In this document: piece after piece, positions 7,492-16,200 of the stretch
Layout of the letters: each line of letters opens with the position of its first letter
How positions within the stretch are numbered: the first letter of the stretch is position 1
Assembly (NCBI GenBank): GCA_027317645.1
Contig: DAHVQS010000020.1
Coordinates: forward strand, 1 to 27,549
From: Paenalcaligenes sp021793095
Lineage (GTDB): Bacteria; Pseudomonadota; Gammaproteobacteria; Burkholderiales; Burkholderiaceae_B
Reading direction: 5' to 3'
DNA length: 27,549 nt
Translations under genes and position numbers: made by a program
Notes under the pieces: generated by a model
Database searches by the model: none
Seen by the model: the letters and a program-made list of their open reading frames with translations, nothing else
Told to the model about the DNA's origin: nothing

Positions 7492-9208
7492 GCAATCCGG
7501 GATCAGCGAAGAACGCATCGAGATGTTCGAGCGCCTGAGCGCTGAACGCAAAGAGCTCCAAGAACGCGGCTGGTTGCCGTCTTGGTACATTACCCAGGGC
7601 TGGCAGCTATTCAAGGAAAACTACCAGTACAAAGACGAGCCCGCACTTTTAGGGCGTCACCGCACGGTGGCCCGTACTTTGGCCCAATATATGGTGGGCG
7701 AGGAAGAAAAATGGGAAGAGCTTTTCTTCCGTGAGCTCTGGGATGGCATTTTGTCACCTGCCACCCCAGCGCTGTCCAACACCGGGACAGACCGCGGCAT
7801 GAATGTTTCCTGCTCGGGGCAGTTTGTAGGCGATAGTGTCGAGTCCTTTTACGATGGCCTGCGCGAAATGGCCTTGCTATCCAAAAACGGTTTTGGGACC
7901 AGTGCTGACTTTAGCAGCATCCGTCCCCGCGGTGCGCCCATCAGCGTAGGCGGCAAGGCCAGCGGCCCCGTCCCCGTGATGGAAGACTACTTTACCTGCG
8001 CCTCAAAGATCAGCCAGGGGGGTAACCGCCGCGGTGCTGTGGCTTGCTACTTAAATATCGAGCACGACGACTGGGATGAGGCCGTTGATATGCTCATGCG
8101 CGACCCCGACGGCAAGAACTTTGGCTGGACCGTGCATGATAGCTTTATCGAGGCATTGCGCAATGGCGATCCCGAGGCCAACCGCCGTTTTTCACGGGCC
8201 ATGTATGTCAAGCTGGTCACCGGCAAGGGCTATTTCTTTTTTATCGACAAGGCCAACCGTCAGCGTCCTCAGATGTACAAAGACCTCGGTCTAGATATCA
8301 AGGCCACCAACCTGTGCACCGAGATCATGTTGCACAGCTCCGAAGAGTACACCTACTCGTGTATTTTGGCCTCGATGAACCTGGTCCACTGGGATCGCAT
8401 CCAGAATTCTGATTCGGTGTTTATTGCCACCGTATTCCTAGACTGCCTGTGCCAAGACTTCATCAAAAACAGTGCCGGCGTCCCCGGTCTGGAAAAGGTG
8501 CGCGAGTTTACTGCCAAGGGCCGTGCCATTGGTCTAGGGGCCATGGGTTTCCACACCTACCTGCAGTCCAAAGGCATCCCCTACAGCAGCCTCGAGGCTC
8601 AGTTCCTGTCGACCAAGATGGCCAAGCACATCCATGATGAGTCCTTGCGTGCTTCGCAGTGGTTGGCCAAAAAGTTTGGTGAGCCCGAGTGGTGCAAAGG
8701 CTATGGCGTGCGCAACACCCACCGTGTCGCTTACGCGCCCACCAAGTCTACCGCCCTGTTGATGGGTGGGGTCAGCGAGTCCTGGTCGCCTGATGCCGGC
8801 ATGGTGTACGACATGGCGTCTGCCGTGGGCGAGCTGCGCCGCATCCCGCCAGTCTTTTACGAAACCATGAAGGCCAAGGGCGTCTACAGCGAAAAGACCG
8901 TCAGCGACGTCATTAATAACGTCGGCAGTGTGCAGCATGTAGATTGGCTCACGCCCGAGGAAAAGCAGGTCTTTTTAAATGCTTATGAGATCGATCAACG
9001 CGCTATCCTGCGTCATGCCTCACTGCGCCAGCCCTATACTTGTCAGGGGCAGTCGCTAAACTTCTTCGTCGCTGACGAGGGTTCTGAGGATCTGATTGCC
9101 GAGCTCATGACCGCGGCTTTCCTCGACGAAAACATCCTCAGTCAGTACTACTTTTACTCCAAGAGTGGGGTGGTGGTGGCCGACGAGTGTCTCTCTTGCG
9201 CGGCCTAA
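7481..9208 (+). CDS. nrdA: ribonucleotide reductase class I large (catalytic) subunit, short form without ATP cone
   Basis: Catalytic subunit reducing ribonucleotides to deoxyribonucleotides. Visible active-site parts are Cys111 (NVSCSG) and Cys294 (YSCILASMN) as the substrate-reducing pair, the N277-x-C279-x-E281 triad (TNLCTE), Tyr556-Tyr557 for the radical path, and a C-terminal Cys570-x-x-Cys573 tail for re-reduction by thioredoxin or glutaredoxin. At 575 residues it is far shorter than the 700-760 typical for NrdA/NrdE. It begins directly with the catalytic fold, lacking the N-terminal ATP cone that gives dATP shut-off. AGAGGTGG inside the end of nrdB serves as ribosome site; start ATG at 7481. 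A strong terminator follows the stop. Control of the dATP pool may rest on NrdR repression instead of an allosteric cone (inference). Confidence 0.93.
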   Translation: MSFRQSGISEERIEMFERLSAERKELQERGWLPSWYITQGWQLFKENYQYKDEPALLGRHRTVARTLAQYMVGEEEKWEELFFRELWDGILSPATPALSNTGTDRGMNVSCSGQFVGDSVESFYDGLREMALLSKNGFGTSADFSSIRPRGAPISVGGKASGPVPVMEDYFTCASKISQGGNRRGAVACYLNIEHDDWDEAVDMLMRDPDGKNFGWTVHDSFIEALRNGDPEANRRFSRAMYVKLVTGKGYFFFIDKANRQRPQMYKDLGLDIKATNLCTEIMLHSSEEYTYSCILASMNLVHWDRIQNSDSVFIATVFLDCLCQDFIKNSAGVPGLEKVREFTAKGRAIGLGAMGFHTYLQSKGIPYSSLEAQFLSTKMAKHIHDESLRASQWLAKKFGEPEWCKGYGVRNTHRVAYAPTKSTALLMGGVSESWSPDAGMVYDMASAVGELRRIPPVFYETMKAKGVYSEKTVSDVINNVGSVQHVDWLTPEEKQVFLNAYEIDQRAILRHASLRQPYTCQGQSLNFFVADEGSEDLIAELMTAAFLDENILSQYYFYSKSGVVVADECLSCAA

Positions 9209-9269
9209 GCAACCCCTATTAACTCCCACGGGTCGCAGTGCCCATCATGCTGCGGCCTACACTATGACA

Positions 9270-9299
9270 ACGCCCTGCTTTTGTGCAGGGCGTTTTTTT
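9270..9299 (+). terminator. Rho-independent terminator after nrdBA
   Basis: A perfect 9-bp stem ACGCCCTGC / GCAGGGCGT (9270-9278 with 9285-9293) and a 6-nt loop are followed by a run of seven T. It lies 61 bp after the nrdA stop codon. Confidence 0.95.
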
Positions 9300-9311
9300 A
9301 TGAGCCTTTAC

Positions 9312-9357
9312 TTTTTATGGGTCTTTGCTCGTAGTTTTTATGGGTCTTTGCTCTTAG
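9312..9357. repeat. two tandem copies of a 23-bp unit
   Basis: The unit TTTTTATGGGTCTTTGCTCGTAG at 9312-9334 is followed at once by a copy at 9335-9357 (one mismatch, CTCGTAG to CTCTTAG), and then by a partial third copy starting TTTTTA. It lies just past the nrdBA terminator. It is non-coding and looks like a slippage-type short tandem repeat. Confidence 0.85.
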
Positions 9358-9422
9358 TTTTTACCTTTGATATTAGGGCTACTGACCCCTGGCCGAGCAC
9401 ATGCGCCGAGGCTGTTTTTTGC

Positions 9423-9451
9423 TTGACAAAAATACGGCTATCGCCTTAGAT
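9423..9451 (+). promoter_or_regulatory. candidate sigma-70 promoter of the aldehyde dehydrogenase gene
   Basis: A perfect -35 TTGACA (9423-9428), a 17-bp spacer and a weak -10 TTAGAT (9446-9451) lie about 97 bp before the ATG of the dehydrogenase gene. The weak -10 suggests an activator may be needed. Confidence 0.5.
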
Positions 9452-9547
9452 CAAATTAAGACGCAATCGCTGTGTGATTTCCTACCCACCTCTTTCTCAT
9501 TGCGCTAAAAAAAACAATAAATCCACCATCCCAAAAGGAGACAACCC

Positions 9548-11074
9548 ATGAAAATTACCGATCTAAAACAGTACGGTATTGACGTCGCTTTTCCCTTTAA
9601 AAAGAAATACGACAACTACATTGGCGGTCAATGGGTACCCCCTGTTGACGGCGAGTATTTTGAAAATATTTCTCCCATCACGGGCGAGGCATTTTGCGTG
9701 GTGCCCCGTTCGGGTGCAGACGATATTGAAAAGGCATTAGATGCCGCTCATGCCGTAGAAAAACAATGGGCCAGTACCCCGGTCGCTGAGCGCGCCAACC
9801 TCTTGCTGCGCATCGCAAACCGCATCGAAGACAACCTCGAGCTATTGGCTGTGGCAGAGAGCATTGATAATGGCAAGGCCCTGCGCGAGACGCGCGCTGC
9901 GGATATTCCGTTGGCAGCAGATCATTTCCGCTATTTTGCGGGCTGCATCCGCGCCCAAGAGGGCGGCATTTCCGAGATTGACGGCCAGCATGTGGCCTAC
10001 CACTACCAAGAGCCTATTGGCGTGGTGGGGCAAATCATCCCTTGGAATTTCCCCATTCTCATGGCCGCCTGGAAACTGGCCCCTGCCTTAGCCGCTGGCT
10101 GCCCAGTGGTGATGAAACCTGCCGAGCAGACCCCCGCCTCAGTGCTCCTCTTTATGGAGATCATCGGGGATCTATTGCCTGCCGGTGTGGTCAATATCGT
10201 CAATGGTTATGGCCGCGAGGCGGGTCAGGCGCTGGCCTCTAACCCCCGCATTGCCAAGGTCGCATTTACCGGCTCGACCCCTGTGGGCAAGCAGATCTTG
10301 CATCAGGCCGCAGACAACCTCATCCCCGCCACGGTCGAGCTCGGGGGCAAGAGCCCCAACATTTATTTTGCCGATGTCCTCGATAGAGACGACGCATTTC
10401 TGGAAAAGGCCGTCGAGGGGCTGGCGATGTTTGCTCTTAACCAGGGCGAGGTTTGCACCTGCCCCTCACGCATCCTGATCCAAGAATCCATCTACGATCA
10501 GCTCATTGAAAAAGCCATCGCACGGGTGGAGCAAATCCGCACGGGCAACCCCCTACGCGCCGACACCATGATCGGTGCCCAGGTCTCTCAAGAGCAGTTT
10601 GATCGCATCATGGGCTATCTCGATTTGGGCCGCCAAGAGGGCGCCACCTGCTTGACCGGGGGCGAGCGCTATACGCCCGAAGAGGGTCTGGACGAGGGCT
10701 TTTATATCCAACCCACCATGTTATTGGGTAAAAATGATATGCGCGTTTTCCAAGAGGAAATCTTTGGGCCGGTGGCCTCTGTGGCGACCTTTAAAGACAA
10801 AGACGAGGCACTGGAAATCGCCAATGACACCATCTACGGATTGGGCGCAGGGGTGTGGACCCGCAATGGCACCACCGCCTACGAGATGGGCCGCGGCATC
10901 AAGGCCGGGCGCGTCTGGACTAACTGCTTTCATGTCTATCCCGCCCATGCCGCCTTTGGGGGCTATAAACAGTCAGGCATTGGCCGCGAAACACACAAAA
11001 TGGCGCTGGCCAACTATCAGCAGACCAAATGTGTGTTGGTGAGCTATGATGACCAACCCATGGGCTTGTTCTAA
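9548..11074 (+). CDS. NAD-dependent aldehyde dehydrogenase, acetaldehyde (ExaC/AldB) type
   Basis: Cytosolic aldehyde dehydrogenase of 508 residues, oxidising an aldehyde to the acid with NAD(P). AAAGGAG stands 7 bp before the ATG. Catalytic residues are in place: Asn167 (PWNFP), Lys190 (VVMKPAEQTP), Glu264 (VELGGKSP) and the nucleophile Cys303 (NQGEVCTCPSR). The double-cysteine TCPSR context and the C-terminal GYKQSGIGRETHKMAL resemble acetaldehyde dehydrogenases linked to ethanol or acetoin use (ExaC, AcoD, AldB). No alcohol dehydrogenase lies in the window, so the physiological aldehyde is not certain. A hairpin terminator follows, then an HpaR-like regulator on the same strand that could control it. 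Confidence 0.93.
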   Translation: MKITDLKQYGIDVAFPFKKKYDNYIGGQWVPPVDGEYFENISPITGEAFCVVPRSGADDIEKALDAAHAVEKQWASTPVAERANLLLRIANRIEDNLELLAVAESIDNGKALRETRAADIPLAADHFRYFAGCIRAQEGGISEIDGQHVAYHYQEPIGVVGQIIPWNFPILMAAWKLAPALAAGCPVVMKPAEQTPASVLLFMEIIGDLLPAGVVNIVNGYGREAGQALASNPRIAKVAFTGSTPVGKQILHQAADNLIPATVELGGKSPNIYFADVLDRDDAFLEKAVEGLAMFALNQGEVCTCPSRILIQESIYDQLIEKAIARVEQIRTGNPLRADTMIGAQVSQEQFDRIMGYLDLGRQEGATCLTGGERYTPEEGLDEGFYIQPTMLLGKNDMRVFQEEIFGPVASVATFKDKDEALEIANDTIYGLGAGVWTRNGTTAYEMGRGIKAGRVWTNCFHVYPAHAAFGGYKQSGIGRETHKMALANYQQTKCVLVSYDDQPMGLF

Positions 11075-11111
11075 GGCTTAAACTCTAAGCTTTACCCTGG
11101 GCATACGCCAT

Positions 11112-11150
11112 GGGCACCCCGCAGACGATGGTCCTCTGGGGTGCCCCTTT
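11112..11150 (+). terminator. hairpin terminator after the aldehyde dehydrogenase gene
   Basis: A perfect 9-bp stem GGGCACCCC (11112-11120) / GGGGTGCCC (11138-11146) with a 17-nt loop is followed by only a short T-run (CTTT). It lies 38 bp after the stop codon. It is a plausible terminator, and it rules against translation of the regulator starting inside it at 11110. Confidence 0.6.
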
Positions 11151-11208
11151 GATGCCCCTACTTGACTCACCTATTTTATTCATCGCACTCACCCTACCCA
11201 AACACTCC

Positions 11209-11673
11209 ATGACCGATCTTTCTCAGTACCGTAATTTGCCCCAAATCCTCCTTGCTGCGCGCGAGGCGTTGATGAAACATTTTCGCCCCCTCATTCGTGC
11301 TTTTGATCTGACGGATCAGCAATGGCGCGTGCTGCGCATCGTGTACGAAGAGCAGGCCATCGAGCCCCGTATACTCTGTGAACAGTGCCAAATTGTCAGT
11401 GCCAGCATGGCGGGGGTCTTGGCGCGCATGGCGGATCGCGATCTAATCGTGCGCAAACCCTTTCCGGGTGATCAACGCCGGGCTTTGGTCAAAATCACCC
11501 CCAAAGGGCAGAACATCGCCGAGCAACTCAGCCCTTTAATCACCGAACAATATCGTCGTGTTGAGCAAGCATTGGGCAAAAAACAGCTACAATTGTTTGT
11601 GGGTACGGTAGAAAACTTTGTGGCCGCAGAACAAAGCGTCACCATTGAGTCGGTATCTCTGCCCCCGGATTAA
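11209..11673 (+). CDS. MarR-family regulator, HpaR-like
   Basis: Winged-helix MarR-family regulator, 154 residues from the ATG at 11209. Longer frames to 11110 begin inside a terminator hairpin and are unlikely. No clear ribosome site precedes 11209, so the message may be leaderless or the start slightly wrong. The pattern LLAAREALMKHFRPLIRAFDLTDQQWRVLRI, followed by the recognition region (IVSASMAGVLARMADRDLIVR) and the wing (DQRRALVKITPKG), matches HpaR, the repressor of homoprotocatechuate (4-hydroxyphenylacetate) catabolism genes. None of those catabolic genes is visible here except a generic aldehyde dehydrogenase, so the effector is open. The next gene starts 19 bp after the stop. Confidence 0.85.
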   Translation: MTDLSQYRNLPQILLAAREALMKHFRPLIRAFDLTDQQWRVLRIVYEEQAIEPRILCEQCQIVSASMAGVLARMADRDLIVRKPFPGDQRRALVKITPKGQNIAEQLSPLITEQYRRVEQALGKKQLQLFVGTVENFVAAEQSVTIESVSLPPD

Positions 11674-11692
11674 TTTTAAAAGGTAGTCAGCG

Positions 11693-12337
11693 ATGAATTT
11701 AGCAATACTGATCGCCCTGCTCGCACTGACCGGCATTGTGTATGGTTTGGCGACAGGCTTTAAAGATGCCGCCAACCCTGAGGGGGGCACCAGCCAAAAA
11801 AAGCTCGATCCGCAGGCAGCGCGCGAACGTAAACAACGGGGCAGGCGCACTTTTTGGGGATCTATCATCGTCTTTATTCTGGTGGCCTTGTGGTACGGCT
11901 TTATGTATGAAAGCCCAGCCGATATTGAAAAACGCCAGGCCAAAGAGCGCACCGAGACCTGCGAGGATATTTTGGCCGCCTATAATGCCGCACAGAATTT
12001 TGTGGCTAATTTTGTGCCCGGGGCTGAGTTTCCCATCATCCCACAAAAAGAAAAGTCTCAGGTCATCCGCCCCTGCGAGTTTGAAATTCATGCCACGGTA
12101 TTTGAGCGCAGCGCTGATGGCGAAACCAAACAACCCTTTACCGCCTGGCTTAATTATGATGGCGAGGGCGATCGCTGGGATTTAGAAAAATTGATCATTG
12201 GAGATCAGGAATACAGCCCCAACACACTGGATACCGATCCCACCCAAAACCCTGATGCACGGGCGAACGGCGCTGAAAGCCGCGGTGGGCAGGACTCAAA
12301 ACAACCCGAGGTACGCCTGCCCGGACTCGGGCGCTAG
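11693..12337 (+). CDS. small membrane protein of unknown function
   Basis: Not recognised. 214 residues with an AAGG ribosome site before the ATG. It has two hydrophobic segments: residues 1-20 at the very N-terminus and 54-72 (FWGSIIVFILVALWYGFM). They are separated by a highly basic stretch (KKLDPQAARERKQRGRR). The remaining about 140 residues are polar, with two Cys (in TCEDIL and RPCEFEI), and end in a disordered Asp/Asn/Gln-rich tail. By the positive-inside rule the basic loop should be cytosolic and both ends outside, so the C-terminal domain would be periplasmic. It probably shares a transcript with the upstream regulator and converges on the next gene. Confidence 0.75.
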   Translation: MNLAILIALLALTGIVYGLATGFKDAANPEGGTSQKKLDPQAARERKQRGRRTFWGSIIVFILVALWYGFMYESPADIEKRQAKERTETCEDILAAYNAAQNFVANFVPGAEFPIIPQKEKSQVIRPCEFEIHATVFERSADGETKQPFTAWLNYDGEGDRWDLEKLIIGDQEYSPNTLDTDPTQNPDARANGAESRGGQDSKQPEVRLPGLGR

Positions 12338-12366
12338 GGCCCGCGCCGCTGGACCGCACCATTTTT

Positions 12367-13200
12367 TTACATATGCCAGGGCTGAATGTGGTTAAGTACG
12401 GCCTGGATGAGGCTGTAGGCAGTCAGTGCCGAGGTTTTAGGGTTATCGGGCAAGGTCCGCCCCTGCACCTCAAATTGCAGATGACCAAAGCCCCCTCGAG
12501 CCTCAATATGGTGTTGATTGTAGCGGGCCTGTGGGTCAGCAATGAGTTGCACTTGGGTGTTCTCAAAACCCATCCCGGCCAGGGCGATGGTCGCGGCCAC
12601 ATTGGCATTTTGGGGATATTGTTGTGCTGCCTCGCGGGCAGTGCCCTCGAAAAACACGGTGGCCTCTTGTAGGTTGTGCAAATCTAGCACGGCCTCGGCG
12701 GGGGTCCCCTGCCAAGCCAGCGCAGGTTTAATGCCTTGGTAGCGCACCTCGGTCAGACCACTGTGCCGCGCGGCCGCCAGCGCATCAATGGCGCCTACGG
12801 CACCCGCCACAAACTGCATGCGCCCGCCCCCTAAACGGCTGGCCTGCTCAAGCTCGGCCAGCAGTTTTTCATCAGCACATGCCCCCACCGAACACACCAC
12901 CACCGAGTGACCCTGTGCCAAGGCCGGGACCACATGCATTTTCAAGGCGGCGTGCCCAGCACACTCTACCCACAGGTCCAGCACCTCGTCAGGGCCCTGC
13001 AAATCACTGCTGACCTCGGCCTGCAAGCCCAAACGCTGTAATAACCCCTCTACCCGAGCAATAGAACGCTCGGGCACGACCACACGCTGCAGCTGTAAGC
13101 GCGGCTGCCCGGGGGCGGGGACATGTCCAGCCAAATACTCTAACAAGACCGTGCCAATGGCTCCACAGCCAATCAGACCTAAGCGAACAACGGCACTCAT
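12367..13200 (-). CDS. aspartate dehydrogenase family NAD(P)-dependent oxidoreductase
   Basis: 277 residues. An N-terminal Rossmann fold has the dinucleotide motif G11-x-G13-x-x-G16 (LIGCGAIGTVLL), followed by the WVECAGH segment. The C-terminal catalytic domain carries N228-Q-H230 within YNQHHIEARG, matching the Asn-x-His of L-aspartate dehydrogenases, and NPKTSALTAYSL near the end. Family members oxidatively deaminate aspartate to oxaloacetate, or to iminoaspartate in NAD synthesis. No nadA or nadC lies here. The gene overlaps the stop of the upstream oxoprolinase gene by 4 bp (ATGA), so a catabolic role within that operon is more likely than cofactor synthesis (inference). Confidence 0.85.
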   Translation of the reverse strand: MSAVVRLGLIGCGAIGTVLLEYLAGHVPAPGQPRLQLQRVVVPERSIARVEGLLQRLGLQAEVSSDLQGPDEVLDLWVECAGHAALKMHVVPALAQGHSVVVCSVGACADEKLLAELEQASRLGGGRMQFVAGAVGAIDALAAARHSGLTEVRYQGIKPALAWQGTPAEAVLDLHNLQEATVFFEGTAREAAQQYPQNANVAATIALAGMGFENTQVQLIADPQARYNQHHIEARGGFGHLQFEVQGRTLPDNPKTSALTAYSLIQAVLNHIQPWHM

Positions 13201-16200
13201 GACGATGCCTCATCCGCAGGGCCAAATCCACCGCCCCCCGGCGTGTGAATCACAAAAACATCCCCGGGTTGCATCTCGGCAGAGCCGGTGGCCGCTAATT
13301 CCACACGGCTGCCGTCTTTGCGCAAGACATAGTTTTTGCCTGGCAGGGCGCTTTCCCCGCCCTCTAAACCAAAGGGAGGCAAGCGACGGCGGTTGGCTAA
13401 AATTGCGGCGGTCATGGGCTCTAAAAAGCGCAATTTACGCGTGGCCCCGTTACCGCCGCGCATACGCCCGGCGCCTCCACTGCCCTCACGCACGGAAAAC
13501 TCCTCGAGCAGCACGGGATAGCGCCACTCTAACACCTCGGGATCCGTCAACCGCGAGTTGGTCATGTGGGTCTGCACCACATCGGTGCCATTGAAATAAC
13601 GACGGCTGCCATCGGCGCAGTACTCAAACCCCGCCCCAGAACCCCCAGCAATGGTTTCATAATATTGGTGGTTGTCATTGCCAAAGGTAAAGTTGTTCAT
13701 GGTCCCCTGTGCGGCCGCCATCACCCCCAATGCCCCATACAAAGCATCAGTGATGCATTGCGAGGTTTCTACATTGCCCGCAACAGTGGCCGCGGGATAA
13801 TGGGGATTGAGCATGCAGCCCTCAGGAATGATGACCTCTAGCGGTTTGAGACAGCCCGCATTCATGGGGATTTCATCATTGACTAGGGTGCGAAACACAT
13901 ACAGCACGGCTGCCATGCAAACGGCCGAGGGTGCATTAAAATTATCCTCGAGCTGATCCGATGTCCCGGTGAAATCGACCTCGGCACTGCGCTCTTCGTG
14001 ATTGACCCGCACTGCCACCTGGATGTGCGCGCCATTGTCTAGCTCATAACGAAAGCTGCCATCTTTGAGTACGCCAATGACCTGGCGTACCGCCTCTTCG
14101 GCATTATCCTGCACATGCTGCATATAGGCGTGCACCACGTCTAGACCATAGGTCCGCACCATCCGGCGTAATTCCTGCACACCCTTTTCATTGGCTGCCA
14201 GCTGCGCGCGCAAATCAGCAATATTCTGATCCAAGTTGCGCGCTGGATAGGGCCCACTGCCCATGAGCTCGCGGAGCTCGGCCTCGCGCATGCGCCCGCC
14301 CTCGACGAGCTTGAAATTATCAATGAGCACCCCCTCCTCGATGACGGTTTGACTCATGGGGGGCATGGATCCAGGGGTGATGCCCCCGACATCAGCATGG
14401 TGCCCACGAGAGGCCACATAAAAGAGAATGTCTTGGCCCGCCTCATCAAAAACCGGCGTCACCACGGTGATGTCTGGCAGGTGCGTGCCCCCATTGTAGG
14501 GGTCATTGAGCACATAGCTATCGCCCGGGCGCATTTGGCCCTCGTTGCGCACAATCACGGTGCGGATACTTTCCCCCATAGAGCCCAAATGCACGGGCAT
14601 ATGCGGGGCATTGGCGATGAGGTTGCCCTCTTGATCAAAGATCGCGCATGAATAATCCAGCCGCTCTTTGATATTGACCGAAAAAGCAGTATTGCCTAGG
14701 GTGGCCCCCATTTGCTCGGCCACCGCCATAAAGAGATTGTTGAAAATCTCGAGCATGACCGGGTCTACCTCGGTGCCGATGGCAAAGCGCTGCGCGCGTG
14801 CCACTGCACGTGTCAGCAAAAGCTCACCCGCGGGCATGACCTGCATCTGCCACTCGGGCTCAATGACGGTGGTGCCATTGGTATCGCAGACAATGGCGGG
14901 CCCAACAATTTTGCTGCCCACAGATAAATCATCGCGCTGATACACAGGAGTGGGATGCGATTGGCCCTGAGAAAATAGCTCTACCTGTGCCACTGGCTGT
15001 GCCTCGGTATCGGGTGTGGGCAGCTCATCGAGATCATGCTTTTCAATGCGCTCGCCGCTTTGGCCAATCCCTTCGATGGAGACAGCCTCAATAATGATGG
15101 GCTTTTCTGGCATCAAAAAGCTATACCGCTGTAGGTAGGATTCCTCAAAGGCGGTCTTGATGTCTTGTACACTGCCATAGGGCACGATCAACGGCGAGTC
15201 AGTACCGTCATAACGCACATGCGCACGTTTGATGGATTGGATTTGATCCGCTCGGATGCCCTGGGCCTGCAATTCCTCATTGGTTTCTGCCTCGAGGCGC
15301 TGCAACAAGGCCTCGCAATGCGGGATATGCTCGGCCGCCAAAGGCAGCTCGACGCTATGCTCGCGCATGGCAGTAATATCAGCCAGCCCCATCCCATATG
15401 CAGAGAGCACCCCAGCAAAGGGGTGAATCATGGCCTGCGAAATCCCCAGCGCATCGGCCACCAAGCAGGCATGCTGACCGCCCGCCCCACCAAAAGATGC
15501 CAGCGTGTATTTGCTCACATCATAGCCGCGCTCGATGGAGATTTTTTTAATCGCATTGGCCATATTAGAAACGGCGATGTGGATGAACCCCTCGGCAATT
15601 TCCTGCGGAGTATTACGTGCCCCTGTGGCAGTAAACACCTCATCACTGAGGGCGGCAAACTTTTGTTTTACCGTCTCTAAATCCAGCGGTTGATCGGCCT
15701 GCGGCCCAAAAATATTGGGGAAAAAATCGGGTTGGATCTTGCCCAGCATCAGATTACAGTCCGTCACGGTCAGCGGGCCCCCATTACGGTAAGCAGCTGG
15801 CCCAGGATAGGCCCCTGCAGAATCTGGGCCCACCCGCAGTCGCGCCCCATCAAAGGACACTATGGATCCTCCACCAGCAGCCACCGTATGGATATTCATC
15901 ATAGGGGCATGTAAACGCACGCCGGCCACCTCAGAGTCAAAGACTCGCTCGAACTCGCCCGCATAGTGCGAGACGTCGGTTGAGGTCCCCCCCATATCAA
16001 AACCAATGATCTTTTCTATGCCCAGCGCCTCGGCAGTGCGCACCATGCCGACAATCCCCCCAGCCGGACCGGATAATACGGCATCCTTGCCCTGAAACTG
16101 ATGCGCCGAGGTCAGCCCGCCATTGGACTGCATGAACATCAGGCGCACCTGATCCAATTCGCTGGCCACCTGATTCACATAACGCCGCAAAATAGGGGAC

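Larger units (their letters stand above)
9209..9547. other. 339-bp intergenic region between nrdA and the aldehyde dehydrogenase
   Basis: Contains the nrdBA terminator (9270-9299), a 23-bp tandem repeat (9312-9357), a candidate promoter (9423-9451), and a strong AAAGGAG ribosome site for the next gene. No coding sequence is supported. Confidence 0.8.

Noticed and set aside
9312..9357. Possible CRISPR-like array
   Set aside because: The 23-bp units are directly adjacent with no spacers and only two to three copies, so it is a short tandem repeat.
11110..11208. Longer start for the HpaR-like regulator
   Set aside because: The ATG lies inside a perfect 9-bp terminator-type stem, and the added residues are unlike HpaR.
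12338..12366. Bidirectional terminator between the convergent genes
   Set aside because: CGGGC/GCCCG can pair, but the T-run lies about 20 bp further on and does not follow the stem, so I did not call it.
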